The notes under the pieces are model-generated. The model was not told the origin of the DNA. It saw only the letters and a list, made by a program, of their open reading frames with translations, and made no database searches. From an uncultured Parabacteroides sp. (lineage in GTDB: Bacteria > Bacteroidota > Bacteroidia > Bacteroidales > Tannerellaceae), in assembly GCA_910577325.1 (NCBI GenBank), contig CAJTMR010000002.1:118641-182640 (forward strand): a DNA stretch of 64,000 nucleotides, written 5' to 3'. Positions 53,028-61,198 of the stretch are shown piece by piece. The translations under genes and the position numbers were made by a program. How positions within the stretch are numbered: position 1 is the first letter of the stretch; every line of letters begins with the position of its first letter.

Positions 53028-53061
53028 TACATTCTTTGTTTTATCTCTACATCTTCCTCAT

Positions 53062-56000
53062 TCAGAACTTCTGCATATTCAAGTTCTTGTCGACCAAAAT
53101 GCCGTCGGCGGCTTTCAGGTTGAATTTGACTCTGCGTTTTGCTTTCAGTTTGATGATGAAGAGTGTTTCGGAACCTTCAAGTGCCGTTTTGTCGCCCAGG
53201 TTGACGAACGTCGGATAGAGTGACTTTTGTCCGCTGGTATGCAGGCGGTCGTAGGTCAGGTTTTCCATCGTGCCGAGGTTGACCGGTTCGATGCCGACAA
53301 AGTCATAATCCTGTTGGTCGTAAGGCAGTGCGAAACTCAACGCGTTGACCGCCTTGATGCTGTCACCTTTGACCGTGATTTCGACTGTTTCTCCGGCGTT
53401 GTATGTCTGTTTCGAAGTGGAGAGGAGGAGCGTTCCGGCTACACGGTCCGTGCCCGGATCTTCGATACCGTCTTCCAACTGGGTTGCCACAACCGAGATG
53501 TCGTAAGCGTCGATCAGGCCGTTGCGGTTGATATCGCCTGCACTGACATAGTCGAAATCGCTGTCGCCGCGACGCAACCCCGTATAGTTCATATATGAAG
53601 TCAAATCGTTAGAATCGATTTTTTTATCGTTATTGATATCACCCGGCAGATAACTTTCCGTGCCCGGAACCTTGAATACATACAATTCGCGGCCGGAAGC
53701 ATAGTTGCCGACACCTTCCGTAATATGCAACTTGATGTAGCGGGCTTTCGGTTGATCCTTGAAAGTGAATACTTTCACGTCACCATTACGTTCCCAGCGG
53801 AACGAATCGACAGCCGTCCAGTTTTCCTTATCCATACTGTAAGAGACGTCGCCGGCAAGGATCGTGCCGTTGCCACCGTCCTGACGGCCTAAGTAGTGGA
53901 ACTTATCCAGTTGGTTGATCGTGCGCAGGTCGATGATCATGTCGAACGGCATTGCGTTCTTGCGGTATTTCGTATGGAACATGTCGCCCAACTCGGCAAA
54001 GTCGAACAGTCGGAAAATTTCGAAGCCTTCCTGTTCTTCGGCTGTCACTTCGCCGCGGATGCCTTTGATGGCAAATTCCAGTGGGTTGGATTTTGTCTTG
54101 ACGGAGAAGGCGGACCAGTCGGAATAACCGTCCTTGTTGACCGAGCGGATCTTGAACGAATAGTCTGTTTCGGCAGAAAGGTTGTCGAACAGCAGTTCGG
54201 TGTTCTTGATCTGTGTATAAAGCATGCCGTTAAATTCTATTTCGTAGAAGTCGGCGCCGGAAACTTTCTCCCAAGTCGGTTTCAGCGTGTAGGCTTCCGT
54301 ATTCTCGGCGGTCACCTGTGCGGCCGGAGCGGTCAGCGAGCCGGTAGAGGCGCGGTGAGTGTCAGGCATGTCGAACAGGTAGCCATCGATGGTGACAGTC
54401 GTTTCGTTCAAGGCGATGTCTGTCGGAGCCAGTTTGACTAACAATTGAGGGTTCTTGCTGATTGTCACTTTTTCAAATTCGCTTCCTTGAGTGGCAAACT
54501 TGTTCAGGTTCGGAGTTGCATCATAGAAATAGACATTTGTACCGTTCCGGTATTCATCCATCGAGCGGGCGGCAGTCAGTTTCACTTTGGAAGAACCTAC
54601 TTTGGCGGTGATCTTTTTCGGCATTTTTGAAAGATTGATGCGCAGTTCGGTCGTTTTGTCTTTCACGAAACCGTCAAAATCGCCGGTTGTCGGATGGATG
54701 GTGACCGTGACTTTTGCCGGGGCGTCGTTCTCGACTACAATCCGAGTGTTGGTTCCCTTGCCATTCAGATAAGCTTGTGTCTTGCCATCGTCGTCATATT
54801 CGGTGAACTCGCTATATCCTGCCGGGTAAAGTTCGTAAATACGCAGGCTTTTGTCGATTTCCCCTACATTATTATTAGGGTTCGTCATCGGGATGATTGC
54901 ACCGGCTTTCACGAATACCGGAAGTTTCCAAAGCGGGGAAGCGAAGTTGCTGACCACGCAGCCTCCTGTGTATTTCTCACCCGTGAAATAGTCGAACCAT
55001 TCTCCTTCAGGCAAGTATATTCCGTTGCGGATGTCATTGCCCTTGTCATCCACTTGTGTCTCCTGGTAGATCGGGGCGACGAGGAAATAGGGACCGTACA
55101 TGAACTGATATTCCGTTGCTTTGCCATACGTGTAAGGGTTCGGATCTTCGAGGAACATGGCGCGGATCATCGGTTTGCCGTCCACCGCTTCACGGGCGAT
55201 GCTGTAGGCATACGGCATCAGCTCGGATTTCAGTTTCAGATACCAGCGGTTGATGGAAGTTGCCGGCTCGCCCAAGGCGTGAGGATATTTTTCGTTCGAT
55301 CCCCAGCCGTCCATGTTCAACTCCATCGGCGTCCAAGTCTTCCACTGGAAATCGCGGGTATTCATCACCAAGTTCTTGCCGCCGAAGATACCGTCCATGT
55401 CGGATGTGATGTTCGGTTGTCCGGAAAGTCCTGAACCGATATAAGTCGGGATGTGGAAACGGATATATTCCCATTGCCCGCCTGTCTGGTCGCCCGACCA
55501 GACTCCGGCATAACGTTGTGTGCCGGCCCACCCGTCGAGAGAGATGATGAACGGACGTGCGTCGTTTCCATAATACGGCATGATGTGTCCGACATCAGCC
55601 ACGCCGTTCAGACCGAACGAATAACCCCAGCCGACCCATGCCACGTCTGTTTTCAGGACTCGTACACCGGCATCACGTACTTCTTTTACGATGTCGCGTT
55701 GCAACAAGGCGCTGATGCTGTCTTTCGGATGCAGGTCGGATTGTGTCCAGAGACCGATCTCGACACCGTTCTTATGGGCGTAGTCGGTGAGGCTCTTTAA
55801 GTTTTGGATGTTACCATCCAATGTTTCGGTCTGTCCGTAGCCGGCTCCGTAACCGTCGTTCGGCAGCAACCAGCCTAACGGCATATCGTGATTCTTGTAG
55901 CGGTCGATTACGGCACGGGCGGAGAATTGGTAGTTGTTCTTTTCACCGTTCAGCGATTCCTTGATGCCGCCGTTGTCTTTCTGGCTTTCCTTGTAGCGTT

Positions 56001-56928
56001 TGCCGTCTTCGAACAGGATACCTTTTTCGTCTTCCACCCAATAGTCGCGGTTGTAAGCGTTCAGATGTCCCTGGTAGAACCCGAATTTAGGCAGCAGTAC
56101 CGGATTACCGGTCAGTTGGTAGAAGTCATTCAACAAGGCGACAGGTCCGTCGTTGACCATGTAAAAGGCATCCAAGTAGTCCGTATCGTGGGATAGTTTT
56201 ACCGTTCCCTTTTCAGCGGCTCCGAAATCATATTTCCCCTGTTTGAAGGTGTACCACATGAAGCCGTAGCCGTTCGTGGACCAATAGTAAGGAGTAGGGG
56301 AGGCTACACCACCGTCGGTCCAACTGTTTTGGTTTTCGATGGCTATTGCTTTGCCTTTGTGTGAGAAACGTCCGTTCTGCACACCGCCGCCATAGAAATA
56401 TTCATCGGAATTTTCTTTTAGCGTCAGGACCGTTTTCCCTTTTTCGTAAGCTACCGGTTTTGTCTCTTCAAAAACGATTTTGTTTGTGGCAAGGTCGGTG
56501 ACTTTCAACAGTGCGGTCGATTTATCCAGTTGGAGTCTGATTTTTCCGGTTGTGATGCTTATTTGGCCGTTCTCATCTCGGATCTCCAGTTTGGAAATCG
56601 GGCGACGGGGATTATCAACGAGAATCCGAGCTTCCGGTTTTGCCTTCGGATCGCGCAAGATGCCGCCGTTGTTGTCTTGGAACATACGGAAGATGTTGTC
56701 TCCGTAGAAATCGAATGTCATTCTCTGGTTGTTGGAGAACACGACATCGACGGTAGTCGGATTGATTTGTTGTACACCAACGATCGTTTGCGCCTGCCGG
56801 ACGATGGCCGCTACTGTTTCGGAGGTTCCGGTTGTAGCCGTTAAAGGGGCAGGAGAAAACATCAATGGCGTAGCAAGGGCGATCAAGATCACCTGTTTTT
56901 GTTTATGATTAGCCATTAAGCGTTTCAT
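53062..56928 (-). CDS. Multimodular GH31 enzyme with FN3, discoidin, dockerin and cohesin-like domains
   Basis: 1288 aa, exported. GH31 catalytic barrel with nucleophile Asp428 (VLKTDVAWVGWG) and acid/base Asp480 (WSGDQTGGQWEYIRFH); N-terminal sandwich with YFYGGGVQNGRFSHKGK and SWTDGGVASPTPYYW. After it come an FN3 domain, a discoidin-like carbohydrate-binding domain (DMIIDLRTINQLDKFHYLGR), two Ca-loop dockerin repeats (GDINNDKKIDSNDL, GDINRNGLIDAYDI; about 1095-1150) and a cohesin-like beta-sandwich (about 1163-1288). The catalytic part resembles GH31 members reported as alpha-N-acetylgalactosaminidases; that specificity is only inferred. Confidence 0.92.
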   Translation of the reverse strand: MKRLMANHKQKQVILIALATPLMFSPAPLTATTGTSETVAAIVRQAQTIVGVQQINPTTVDVVFSNNQRMTFDFYGDNIFRMFQDNNGGILRDPKAKPEARILVDNPRRPISKLEIRDENGQISITTGKIRLQLDKSTALLKVTDLATNKIVFEETKPVAYEKGKTVLTLKENSDEYFYGGGVQNGRFSHKGKAIAIENQNSWTDGGVASPTPYYWSTNGYGFMWYTFKQGKYDFGAAEKGTVKLSHDTDYLDAFYMVNDGPVALLNDFYQLTGNPVLLPKFGFYQGHLNAYNRDYWVEDEKGILFEDGKRYKESQKDNGGIKESLNGEKNNYQFSARAVIDRYKNHDMPLGWLLPNDGYGAGYGQTETLDGNIQNLKSLTDYAHKNGVEIGLWTQSDLHPKDSISALLQRDIVKEVRDAGVRVLKTDVAWVGWGYSFGLNGVADVGHIMPYYGNDARPFIISLDGWAGTQRYAGVWSGDQTGGQWEYIRFHIPTYIGSGLSGQPNITSDMDGIFGGKNLVMNTRDFQWKTWTPMELNMDGWGSNEKYPHALGEPATSINRWYLKLKSELMPYAYSIAREAVDGKPMIRAMFLEDPNPYTYGKATEYQFMYGPYFLVAPIYQETQVDDKGNDIRNGIYLPEGEWFDYFTGEKYTGGCVVSNFASPLWKLPVFVKAGAIIPMTNPNNNVGEIDKSLRIYELYPAGYSEFTEYDDDGKTQAYLNGKGTNTRIVVENDAPAKVTVTIHPTTGDFDGFVKDKTTELRINLSKMPKKITAKVGSSKVKLTAARSMDEYRNGTNVYFYDATPNLNKFATQGSEFEKVTISKNPQLLVKLAPTDIALNETTVTIDGYLFDMPDTHRASTGSLTAPAAQVTAENTEAYTLKPTWEKVSGADFYEIEFNGMLYTQIKNTELLFDNLSAETDYSFKIRSVNKDGYSDWSAFSVKTKSNPLEFAIKGIRGEVTAEEQEGFEIFRLFDFAELGDMFHTKYRKNAMPFDMIIDLRTINQLDKFHYLGRQDGGNGTILAGDVSYSMDKENWTAVDSFRWERNGDVKVFTFKDQPKARYIKLHITEGVGNYASGRELYVFKVPGTESYLPGDINNDKKIDSNDLTSYMNYTGLRRGDSDFDYVSAGDINRNGLIDAYDISVVATQLEDGIEDPGTDRVAGTLLLSTSKQTYNAGETVEITVKGDSIKAVNALSFALPYDQQDYDFVGIEPVNLGTMENLTYDRLHTSGQKSLYPTFVNLGDKTALEGSETLFIIKLKAKRRVKFNLKAADGILVDKNLNMQKF

Positions 56929-56968
56929 ATTGATTAAAATTGAATTATTTAGGTTTTACATTTTGGGA

Positions 56969-56976
56969 CAAATGTA
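56969..56976 (-). promoter_or_regulatory. -7 box of the GH31 gene
   Basis: Reverse-strand TACATTTG, 40 bp before the ATG at 56928. Confidence 0.6.
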
Positions 56977-56987
56977 CATAAAATTTT

Positions 56988-57020
56988 CTACAGTTACCGA
57001 GAATCGCATGGCAACTGTAG
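56988..57020. promoter_or_regulatory. CTACAGTT / AACTGTAG dyad upstream of the GH31 promoter
   Basis: Arms at 56988-56995 and 57013-57020 with an inner CC/GG pair, lying just upstream of the -7 box; a candidate operator. Confidence 0.4.
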
Positions 57021-57028
57021 GGCAACCG

Positions 57029-57343
57029 CACCAAAATCATAAAGCTCCCATCTGTTTTTGCCACCGACTGATACGGACTAATCATCTATATGTTTTTGCA
57101 AAAACAACTATTATGCGATAAAAACAGGGACCGTTCGAAAATAGGTGTGAAATATGTTAAAACGGCTTCTTTTTTCATCAAGACAGGCTTTTCTTTTGTC
57201 AAAAACAGCTTTTAAAGCCGCTTGAGACCCGGGTGTACCTACCACGGAGACCCGGCCGCGGGAGAGGTGTAGACCTGGGTCTGGGCGAGACCTTTCCGGG
57301 GATGCGGAGATGTTTATCCGCCATGTTGGATACACTTTTATGC
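57029..57343. repeat. Interspersed repeat element B (inverted copy of A)
   Basis: 315 bp that is the reverse complement of 11354-11790 minus an internal 120-130 bp segment. It keeps the GGGTCT words, the TTTTTGCAAAAAC palindrome and the flanks on both sides of the missing piece. It lies between the GH31 promoter and the NVEALA locus. Frames within it (e.g. 57199-57393 minus) are not supported as genes. Confidence 0.85.
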
Positions 57344-57497
57344 CTTGTTTCTGCATCTTTTATGCCGATGGTTATTTTTGCCTGTGTAAACATAAAATAA
57401 CATACGTTCCCCTTTTGCGCTTGTCCGGATGCCGTGCTTGTTTATCGTAAAGTAAAAAAATGAAAAAAAAATAGAAAAAAGAATATTTGGCTCCGTA

Positions 57498-57518
57498 TTT
57501 TGTCCGAGTTGGTCGTTT
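57498..57518 (+). promoter_or_regulatory. ECF-sigma-like promoter of the NVEALA locus
   Basis: TTTTGTCCGAGTTGGTCGTT (57498-57517) lies 20 bp before the ATG at 57539 and nearly repeats the DNA upstream of fecR (63451-63471). Similarity extends upstream (GGCTCCGTA vs TGCTCAGTA and an A-rich tract). No TAnnTTTG box is present, so a different sigma factor is likely. Confidence 0.6.
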
Positions 57519-57538
57519 CGCTTATACAAATGTGAAAA

Positions 57539-58228
57539 ATGAAAATGCGTAACAAAGTTGTTGATATTCGGTTATTGTTTGGCTTCCTGCTTCTTTACGG
57601 GCTGGTGGCGGTTTGTTATTTACCTGTATTTTCCAACGGTTTTCTGGATTCATGGGATGACCAATGGATGGTGATGAACGTATTTACAGAGAGTGGTTTT
57701 CGGCTGGAAAACCTGATAGCGGTGTTTACACAATCCTATAAAGGCCAATATAGCCCGTTGGTGGAGTTGAACTATACGTTCCCGCTATTGCCGGAAAGCA
57801 GTGAGATTCCGACTCGTTTTTATGTTTATCCGGTGCTTGTGGCGGGAATATCCGGTGTTTTGTATAGTTATCGCAAGAACCGTCTTTTGGTGTTCGGCAG
57901 TCTGTTCTTTGTTATTCATTTGCTGTTGTCGTTGCATATTGTTGCAATGCCTCGTTTGGGTATCGTAGCCGATCGTTACCTCTATTTGTCCTTGCCGGGT
58001 ATTTTGTTGTTGGTTTCGTATCCGGTTGTCGGCTGGATAGAAAAAGAGCATCGCGTAAAGCTTCTGTTATTTTTATCAATATTTTTCTACAGCCTTTATT
58101 TTATGGGCTATACCCATCGCTACAGTAAACAATGGAAGGATACGGACACCGTGAAGCATTATTTGCGTAGTTTCTATAAAGGAGAATATGAAGAAAAAGA
58201 TATAAACGGTCGTGAAAATCGCGATTGA
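57539..58228 (+). CDS. TMTC-like membrane protein with internal deletion
   Basis: 229 aa. The N-terminal part (VCYLPVFSNGFLDSWDDQW, QYSPLVELNYTF) and the C-terminal part (RLLVFGSLFFVIHLLLS, VADRYLYLSLPGILLL) match opposite ends of multi-TM glycosyltransferase/TMTC-type proteins that are usually over 450 aa; the middle TM region is missing near residue 85, with the frame kept. The tail LRSFYKG...EKDINGRENRD recurs at the end of the signal peptidase at 59020. Probably no longer a working transferase. First gene after the ECF-like promoter. Confidence 0.6.
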   Translation: MKMRNKVVDIRLLFGFLLLYGLVAVCYLPVFSNGFLDSWDDQWMVMNVFTESGFRLENLIAVFTQSYKGQYSPLVELNYTFPLLPESSEIPTRFYVYPVLVAGISGVLYSYRKNRLLVFGSLFFVIHLLLSLHIVAMPRLGIVADRYLYLSLPGILLLVSYPVVGWIEKEHRVKLLLFLSIFFYSLYFMGYTHRYSKQWKDTDTVKHYLRSFYKGEYEEKDINGRENRD

Positions 58229-58460
58229 AGTATTGTATTAACAAATTACAAACTTAAAGACAATGGTACAATTAAAGAAAAAAGCCATGTTGTTAATTGG
58301 TGCATCGATGTTGCTCCTCGGTATGGGAATGAATCTCCAGTATGCGCTGGATGATTATGGGTTGGCAGAGAATAATGCCGTGATTGCTGTTTGGGCTCAA
58401 CAGACGAAAACAGGTGATGATGGAAGTGGAACAGGAGGAGATGAGTATTCTTGTAAAGTA
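58159..58460 (+). repeat. Direct repeat A1 (start of unit 1)
   Basis: About 300 bp nearly identical to 59490-59786; covers the tail of the TMTC-like gene, the intergenic space and the leader half of the first NVEALA-like peptide. Confidence 0.88.
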
Positions 58461-58592
58461 ACTTTGATTTGTAAAGATCGGGATGGAAATGTGAATGGTT
58501 CTGTATCTTGTTCTGGAAAGAAAAATTGTGAAAGGAATACATTCTCCGGCTATGTACAATGTGATGACAAAGAATCTGTTCGTTGTGATTAG
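58263..58592 (+). CDS. NVEALA-like secreted cysteine-rich peptide precursor 1
   Basis: 109 aa. Basic hydrophobic leader (VQLKKKAMLLIGASMLLLG), the NVEALA-like segment LAENNAVIAVWAQQ ending in a signal-peptidase-like AVWA site (residue 45), a Gly/Asp linker (GDDGSGTGGD), then a core with six Cys spaced C-x5-C-x12-C-x5-C-x10-C-x7-C. Residues 1-60 are almost the same as in precursor 2, but the core is largely different. Family function is unknown. The mature product would be about 64 residues, with three possible disulfides. Confidence 0.8.
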   Translation: MVQLKKKAMLLIGASMLLLGMGMNLQYALDDYGLAENNAVIAVWAQQTKTGDDGSGTGGDEYSCKVTLICKDRDGNVNGSVSCSGKKNCERNTFSGYVQCDDKESVRCD

Positions 58593-58673
58593 ACTGTAGG
58601 GTATTTTGCTTTAACTTAGACTGTGGACGAATTTGTTCATGATTTGTCTATGGTCTGTAAAATAAAAAAAATT

Positions 58674-58999
58674 ATGAATCTAAAATTGGGTAATATCATA
58701 TTTATTAGCATATATTATTTTTGTTTTGTTTGTCATGCGGAAGAAAAAAAGTAATGGAGAAAAAAGTTTCATTTCTGCTGAAGAACACGGGACGAAATCC
58801 ATTGATCCTATTTGAAATGCAGACTTCTTGCGGATGTACTCGTGCAACGTACGATCAGCGTACTGCATTGACGAATGGAGAGATTCTTGTAACGGCTAAA
58901 GTTGTAAAAGAATATGCAGGCTCTTTTTCAGAAACGATTTCCATCCGTTGTAATACGGATGATCCGATTTTTTTGGAAATTAAAGGGTGTGTTCAGTAA
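58674..58999 (+). pseudogene. Broken DUF1573-type lipoprotein gene
   Basis: An ATG at 58674 reads a 26-residue hydrophobic peptide and stops. In another frame the lipobox FCLSCGRKK (58727 on) leads into KKVSFLLKNTGRNPLILFE, SCGCTRATYD and NGEILVTAK, the core of a DUF1573 domain, to a stop at 58999. That frame has no ATG before the lipobox and the expected linker between lipobox and domain is missing. A frameshift plus deletion is the simplest reading. The same lipobox DNA recurs at 60926-60960. Confidence 0.65.
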
Positions 59000-59019
59000 A
59001 AAATAAATATGAACCAGAG

Positions 59020-59559
59020 ATGATAAAAGCGTATACATGTCTTTGTTTATTCACTTGTGTGTTGATTCGCCTCTTCCTCGGTGAACCTTGCTACATTCCA
59101 TCGGAAAGCATGGAGCCGACTCTATGCGGTGATTGGGTCTGGGTGGACAAAGTTTCATACAGTGCTTTGCTGTCCAACCGTTTTGCCGATATTCCTTTGC
59201 TGAATGTATTTACCTGGATCGCTCCTTTGCGCGAAAAAGATTCGGGTAATGAGTGGGACTTAGGGCGGATACCAGGATGGCGAGAAGCACAAGAAAATGA
59301 TATAGTCGTGTTTCGTAGTCCTGAGAACCGGAATATGCTTTTGGTAAAGCGGGTACTCCGGATAACAAGGCGAGAAGGTGTAAACTGGTACTATATGATG
59401 GGAGACAACCGCAATAATTCGGTGGACAGTCGTTTTTTCGGGGAAATTCTGGAAAGTTCGATTGTGGGCAGGATCGGCTGGGTATTGTTTTATTTGCGTA
59501 GTTTCTACAAGGGTGATTCCAGAGAAAAAGATATAAACGGTCGTGAAAATCGCGATTGA
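59020..59559 (+). CDS. Signal peptidase I with chimeric C-terminus
   Basis: S26 family leader peptidase, 179 aa from the ATG at 59020 (a GTG at 58987 would add 11 residues). One N-terminal TM helix, catalytic Ser in IPSESMEPTL, catalytic Lys in LLVKRVLRI, box E in GDNRNNSVDSRFFG. After GRIGWVLF the usual tail is replaced by YLRSFYKG...EKDINGRENRD, copied from the TMTC-like gene; the original tail (SIKDKKRILKRIE) survives at 62486-62528. The catalytic core is complete, so it may still process neighbouring leaders. Confidence 0.85.
   Translation: MIKAYTCLCLFTCVLIRLFLGEPCYIPSESMEPTLCGDWVWVDKVSYSALLSNRFADIPLLNVFTWIAPLREKDSGNEWDLGRIPGWREAQENDIVVFRSPENRNMLLVKRVLRITRREGVNWYYMMGDNRNNSVDSRFFGEILESSIVGRIGWVLFYLRSFYKGDSREKDINGRENRD
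59391..59491 (+). repeat. Direct repeat B1 (end of unit 1)
   Basis: About 100 bp encoding the GDNRNNS...GRIGWVLF part of the signal peptidase; repeated at 62386-62487 with a few differences. Its end abuts the start of repeat A2. Confidence 0.88.
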
Positions 59560-59786
59560 AGTATTAACAAATTAAAAACTTAAAGACAATGGTACAATTA
59601 AAGAAAAAAGCCGTGTTGTTAATTGGAGTAGCGATGTTGCTCCTCGGTATGGGAATGAATCTCCAGTATGCGCTGGATGATTATGGGTTGGCAGAGAATA
59701 ATGCCGTGATTGCTGTTTGGGCTCAACAGACGAAAACAGGTGATGATGGAAGTGGAACAGGGGGAGATGGGTATTCTTGTAAGGTA
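59490..59786 (+). repeat. Direct repeat A2 (start of unit 2)
   Basis: Second copy of 58159-58460; identity drops sharply at the first Cys codon of the peptide core. Confidence 0.88.
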
Positions 59787-59915
59787 GAAGTGGTTTGCTA
59801 TAATGCTAAAGGTGAGGCAAGTGGTAGTGTTAGTTGTACAGGAAAGGAAAAATGTTCAAGGGATTCCTTTTTTGGAAGTGTAACTTGTGATGGAAGAGAA
59901 ACAACATGTAACTAA
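59589..59915 (+). CDS. NVEALA-like secreted cysteine-rich peptide precursor 2
   Basis: 108 aa. Leader nearly identical to precursor 1 (three changes in the first 20 residues, none from 21 to 60 apart from one at 61), the same AVWAQQ site and Gly-rich linker. The core differs at most non-Cys positions but keeps C-x5-C-x12-C-x5-C-x10-C-x6-C. It is followed 8 bp later by a propeller lipoprotein gene. Confidence 0.8.
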   Translation: MVQLKKKAVLLIGVAMLLLGMGMNLQYALDDYGLAENNAVIAVWAQQTKTGDDGSGTGGDGYSCKVEVVCYNAKGEASGSVSCTGKEKCSRDSFFGSVTCDGRETTCN

Positions 59916-59922
59916 TAATGAA

Positions 59923-60897
59923 ATGGGTAAGATTTATATATTTGTATGTTTGTTGTTTTTCCTTTCTTGTGTAGGAAAAAAAAGAGAGATAGATACGGTT
60001 CGTTATGTGAAACATTTATTTGTGGATAATTTTGCAGACTCCATATTTTTGTCACAGGTTAAAAATCTGCAAGTTTATAATGGTAATTTATATTTTAGTG
60101 ATAACTACTTGTCACAGATTTTTGAAGTCGATAAAAAATTTAATAGGTATCGTATTATGGGAAATCATGGTGAAGGTCCGAATGATTTTGTTGCTTTAAG
60201 GACTTTGACTGTTGTAGATGACTCAATTTATGCTTTTGATGCAGGTCGTTATTCCTTATTTGTATATGATTTGGAAGGAAGTAATTGTAGAAAATATGAT
60301 TTTTCAAAATATTCGATATATCCGGCTTATCGTTTTGTAATAGATGAAAATCATTATCAAGTACAGTATAGAGGAAAAGAAGGAATATTTATGGATATAG
60401 ATTTGAATTCAAAGCAAACATGTATTTGGGGTAATTTAACTCATTTTGGTTGTGAAAAACAGGAACGAATACGTAATAATCGGAATGTATTCAAATTTGA
60501 AAATTTCTATATTCTTATCTCTAATAATATTCCTGTTGTGGAGTTTTATGATAGAAACAATAAGGAGATAAAGAAAATGATTGATTATTCGGATGTTGGC
60601 GTGATACAGAATGTGCTATTTGAAAATGATAATAATTTAGATGTTAATTCATATCATGTAGTCGTGCAAGATACTTATATTGATGGAGAAAAATTATATA
60701 TATTAATGAATGGTAATAATCCGAATGATGGATATAATGTAAATAAAATACTTGAAATATCTTTATCTGGAAATGATGAAATAAATCAAATTATACAACT
60801 TCCAGGGAAATTGTATGAATCATTTTGTGTCGATAATGATACAATATATGCGTTTAATAGTCAGAGTTCGAGTATTGAATTATTAGTTAGAGAATGA
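59923..60897 (+). CDS. 6-bladed beta-propeller lipoprotein (BF3164-like), unit 2 first copy
   Basis: 324 aa from the ATG at 59923, which gives a lipoprotein signal (LLFFLSC); an earlier in-frame ATG at 59887 lies inside the peptide gene. Propeller blades are suggested by repeated hydrophobic strands (LQVYNGNLYFSD, NHGEGPNDFVALR, DSIYAFD). Strikingly AT-rich compared with genes before 57 kb, as expected for acquired DNA. Outer-surface or periplasmic; function unknown. Its stop overlaps a small lipoprotein start (ATGA). Confidence 0.8.
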   Translation: MGKIYIFVCLLFFLSCVGKKREIDTVRYVKHLFVDNFADSIFLSQVKNLQVYNGNLYFSDNYLSQIFEVDKKFNRYRIMGNHGEGPNDFVALRTLTVVDDSIYAFDAGRYSLFVYDLEGSNCRKYDFSKYSIYPAYRFVIDENHYQVQYRGKEGIFMDIDLNSKQTCIWGNLTHFGCEKQERIRNNRNVFKFENFYILISNNIPVVEFYDRNNKEIKKMIDYSDVGVIQNVLFENDNNLDVNSYHVVVQDTYIDGEKLYILMNGNNPNDGYNVNKILEISLSGNDEINQIIQLPGKLYESFCVDNDTIYAFNSQSSSIELLVRE

Positions 60898-61170
60898 ATG
60901 CAATAAGAATAGTAGGTGTATTATTATTTTTGTTTTGTTTGTCATGCGGGAGAAAAGAATATGATAAACAAAACAAACTTATGACAAGATTCAACAAATA
61001 GATATGGAAAGTAATCCGATTATTTTAGTAAGTAGATTGAATTTGCTTAATTGAGTATGCTATGAAAATACATTTTATATATTTATCTATGTTGTTTATC
61101 ATGTTTATGTTTTAAAACGGGATAGAGATATGTTTGTTATCAACCGGGGTATAAAACTCCATGTATTATA
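60894..61170 (+). pseudogene. Decayed lipoprotein gene in unit 2
   Basis: The ATG at 60894 overlaps the propeller stop and opens a lipoprotein signal (LLFLFCLSCGRKEYDKQNK) that ends at a stop after 35 codons. A second scrap near 61115-61170 reads DMFVINRGIKLHVL, which looks like the end of such a lipoprotein. The signal DNA matches the broken gene in unit 1. The spans between carry several stops in all plus frames. Confidence 0.5.
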
Positions 61171-61198
61171 GGAACAGTCCGTTAAACTGAATAAGAAT

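Larger units (their letters stand above)
51945..53061. other. 1.1-kb gene-poor AT-rich region with many dyads
   Basis: No convincing coding region; two overlapping frames at 52338-52619 (minus) and 52366-52557 (plus) lack family features or start signals. It holds the 10-bp dyad at 52097-52124, the repeat at 52652-52754 and the terminator at 52985-53027. It may be decayed genes or contain an untranslated RNA. Confidence 0.55.

Noticed and set aside
58987..59019. GTG start for signal peptidase I
   Set aside because: Adds 11 charged residues before the TM helix; the ATG at 59020 gives a normal S26 N-terminus.
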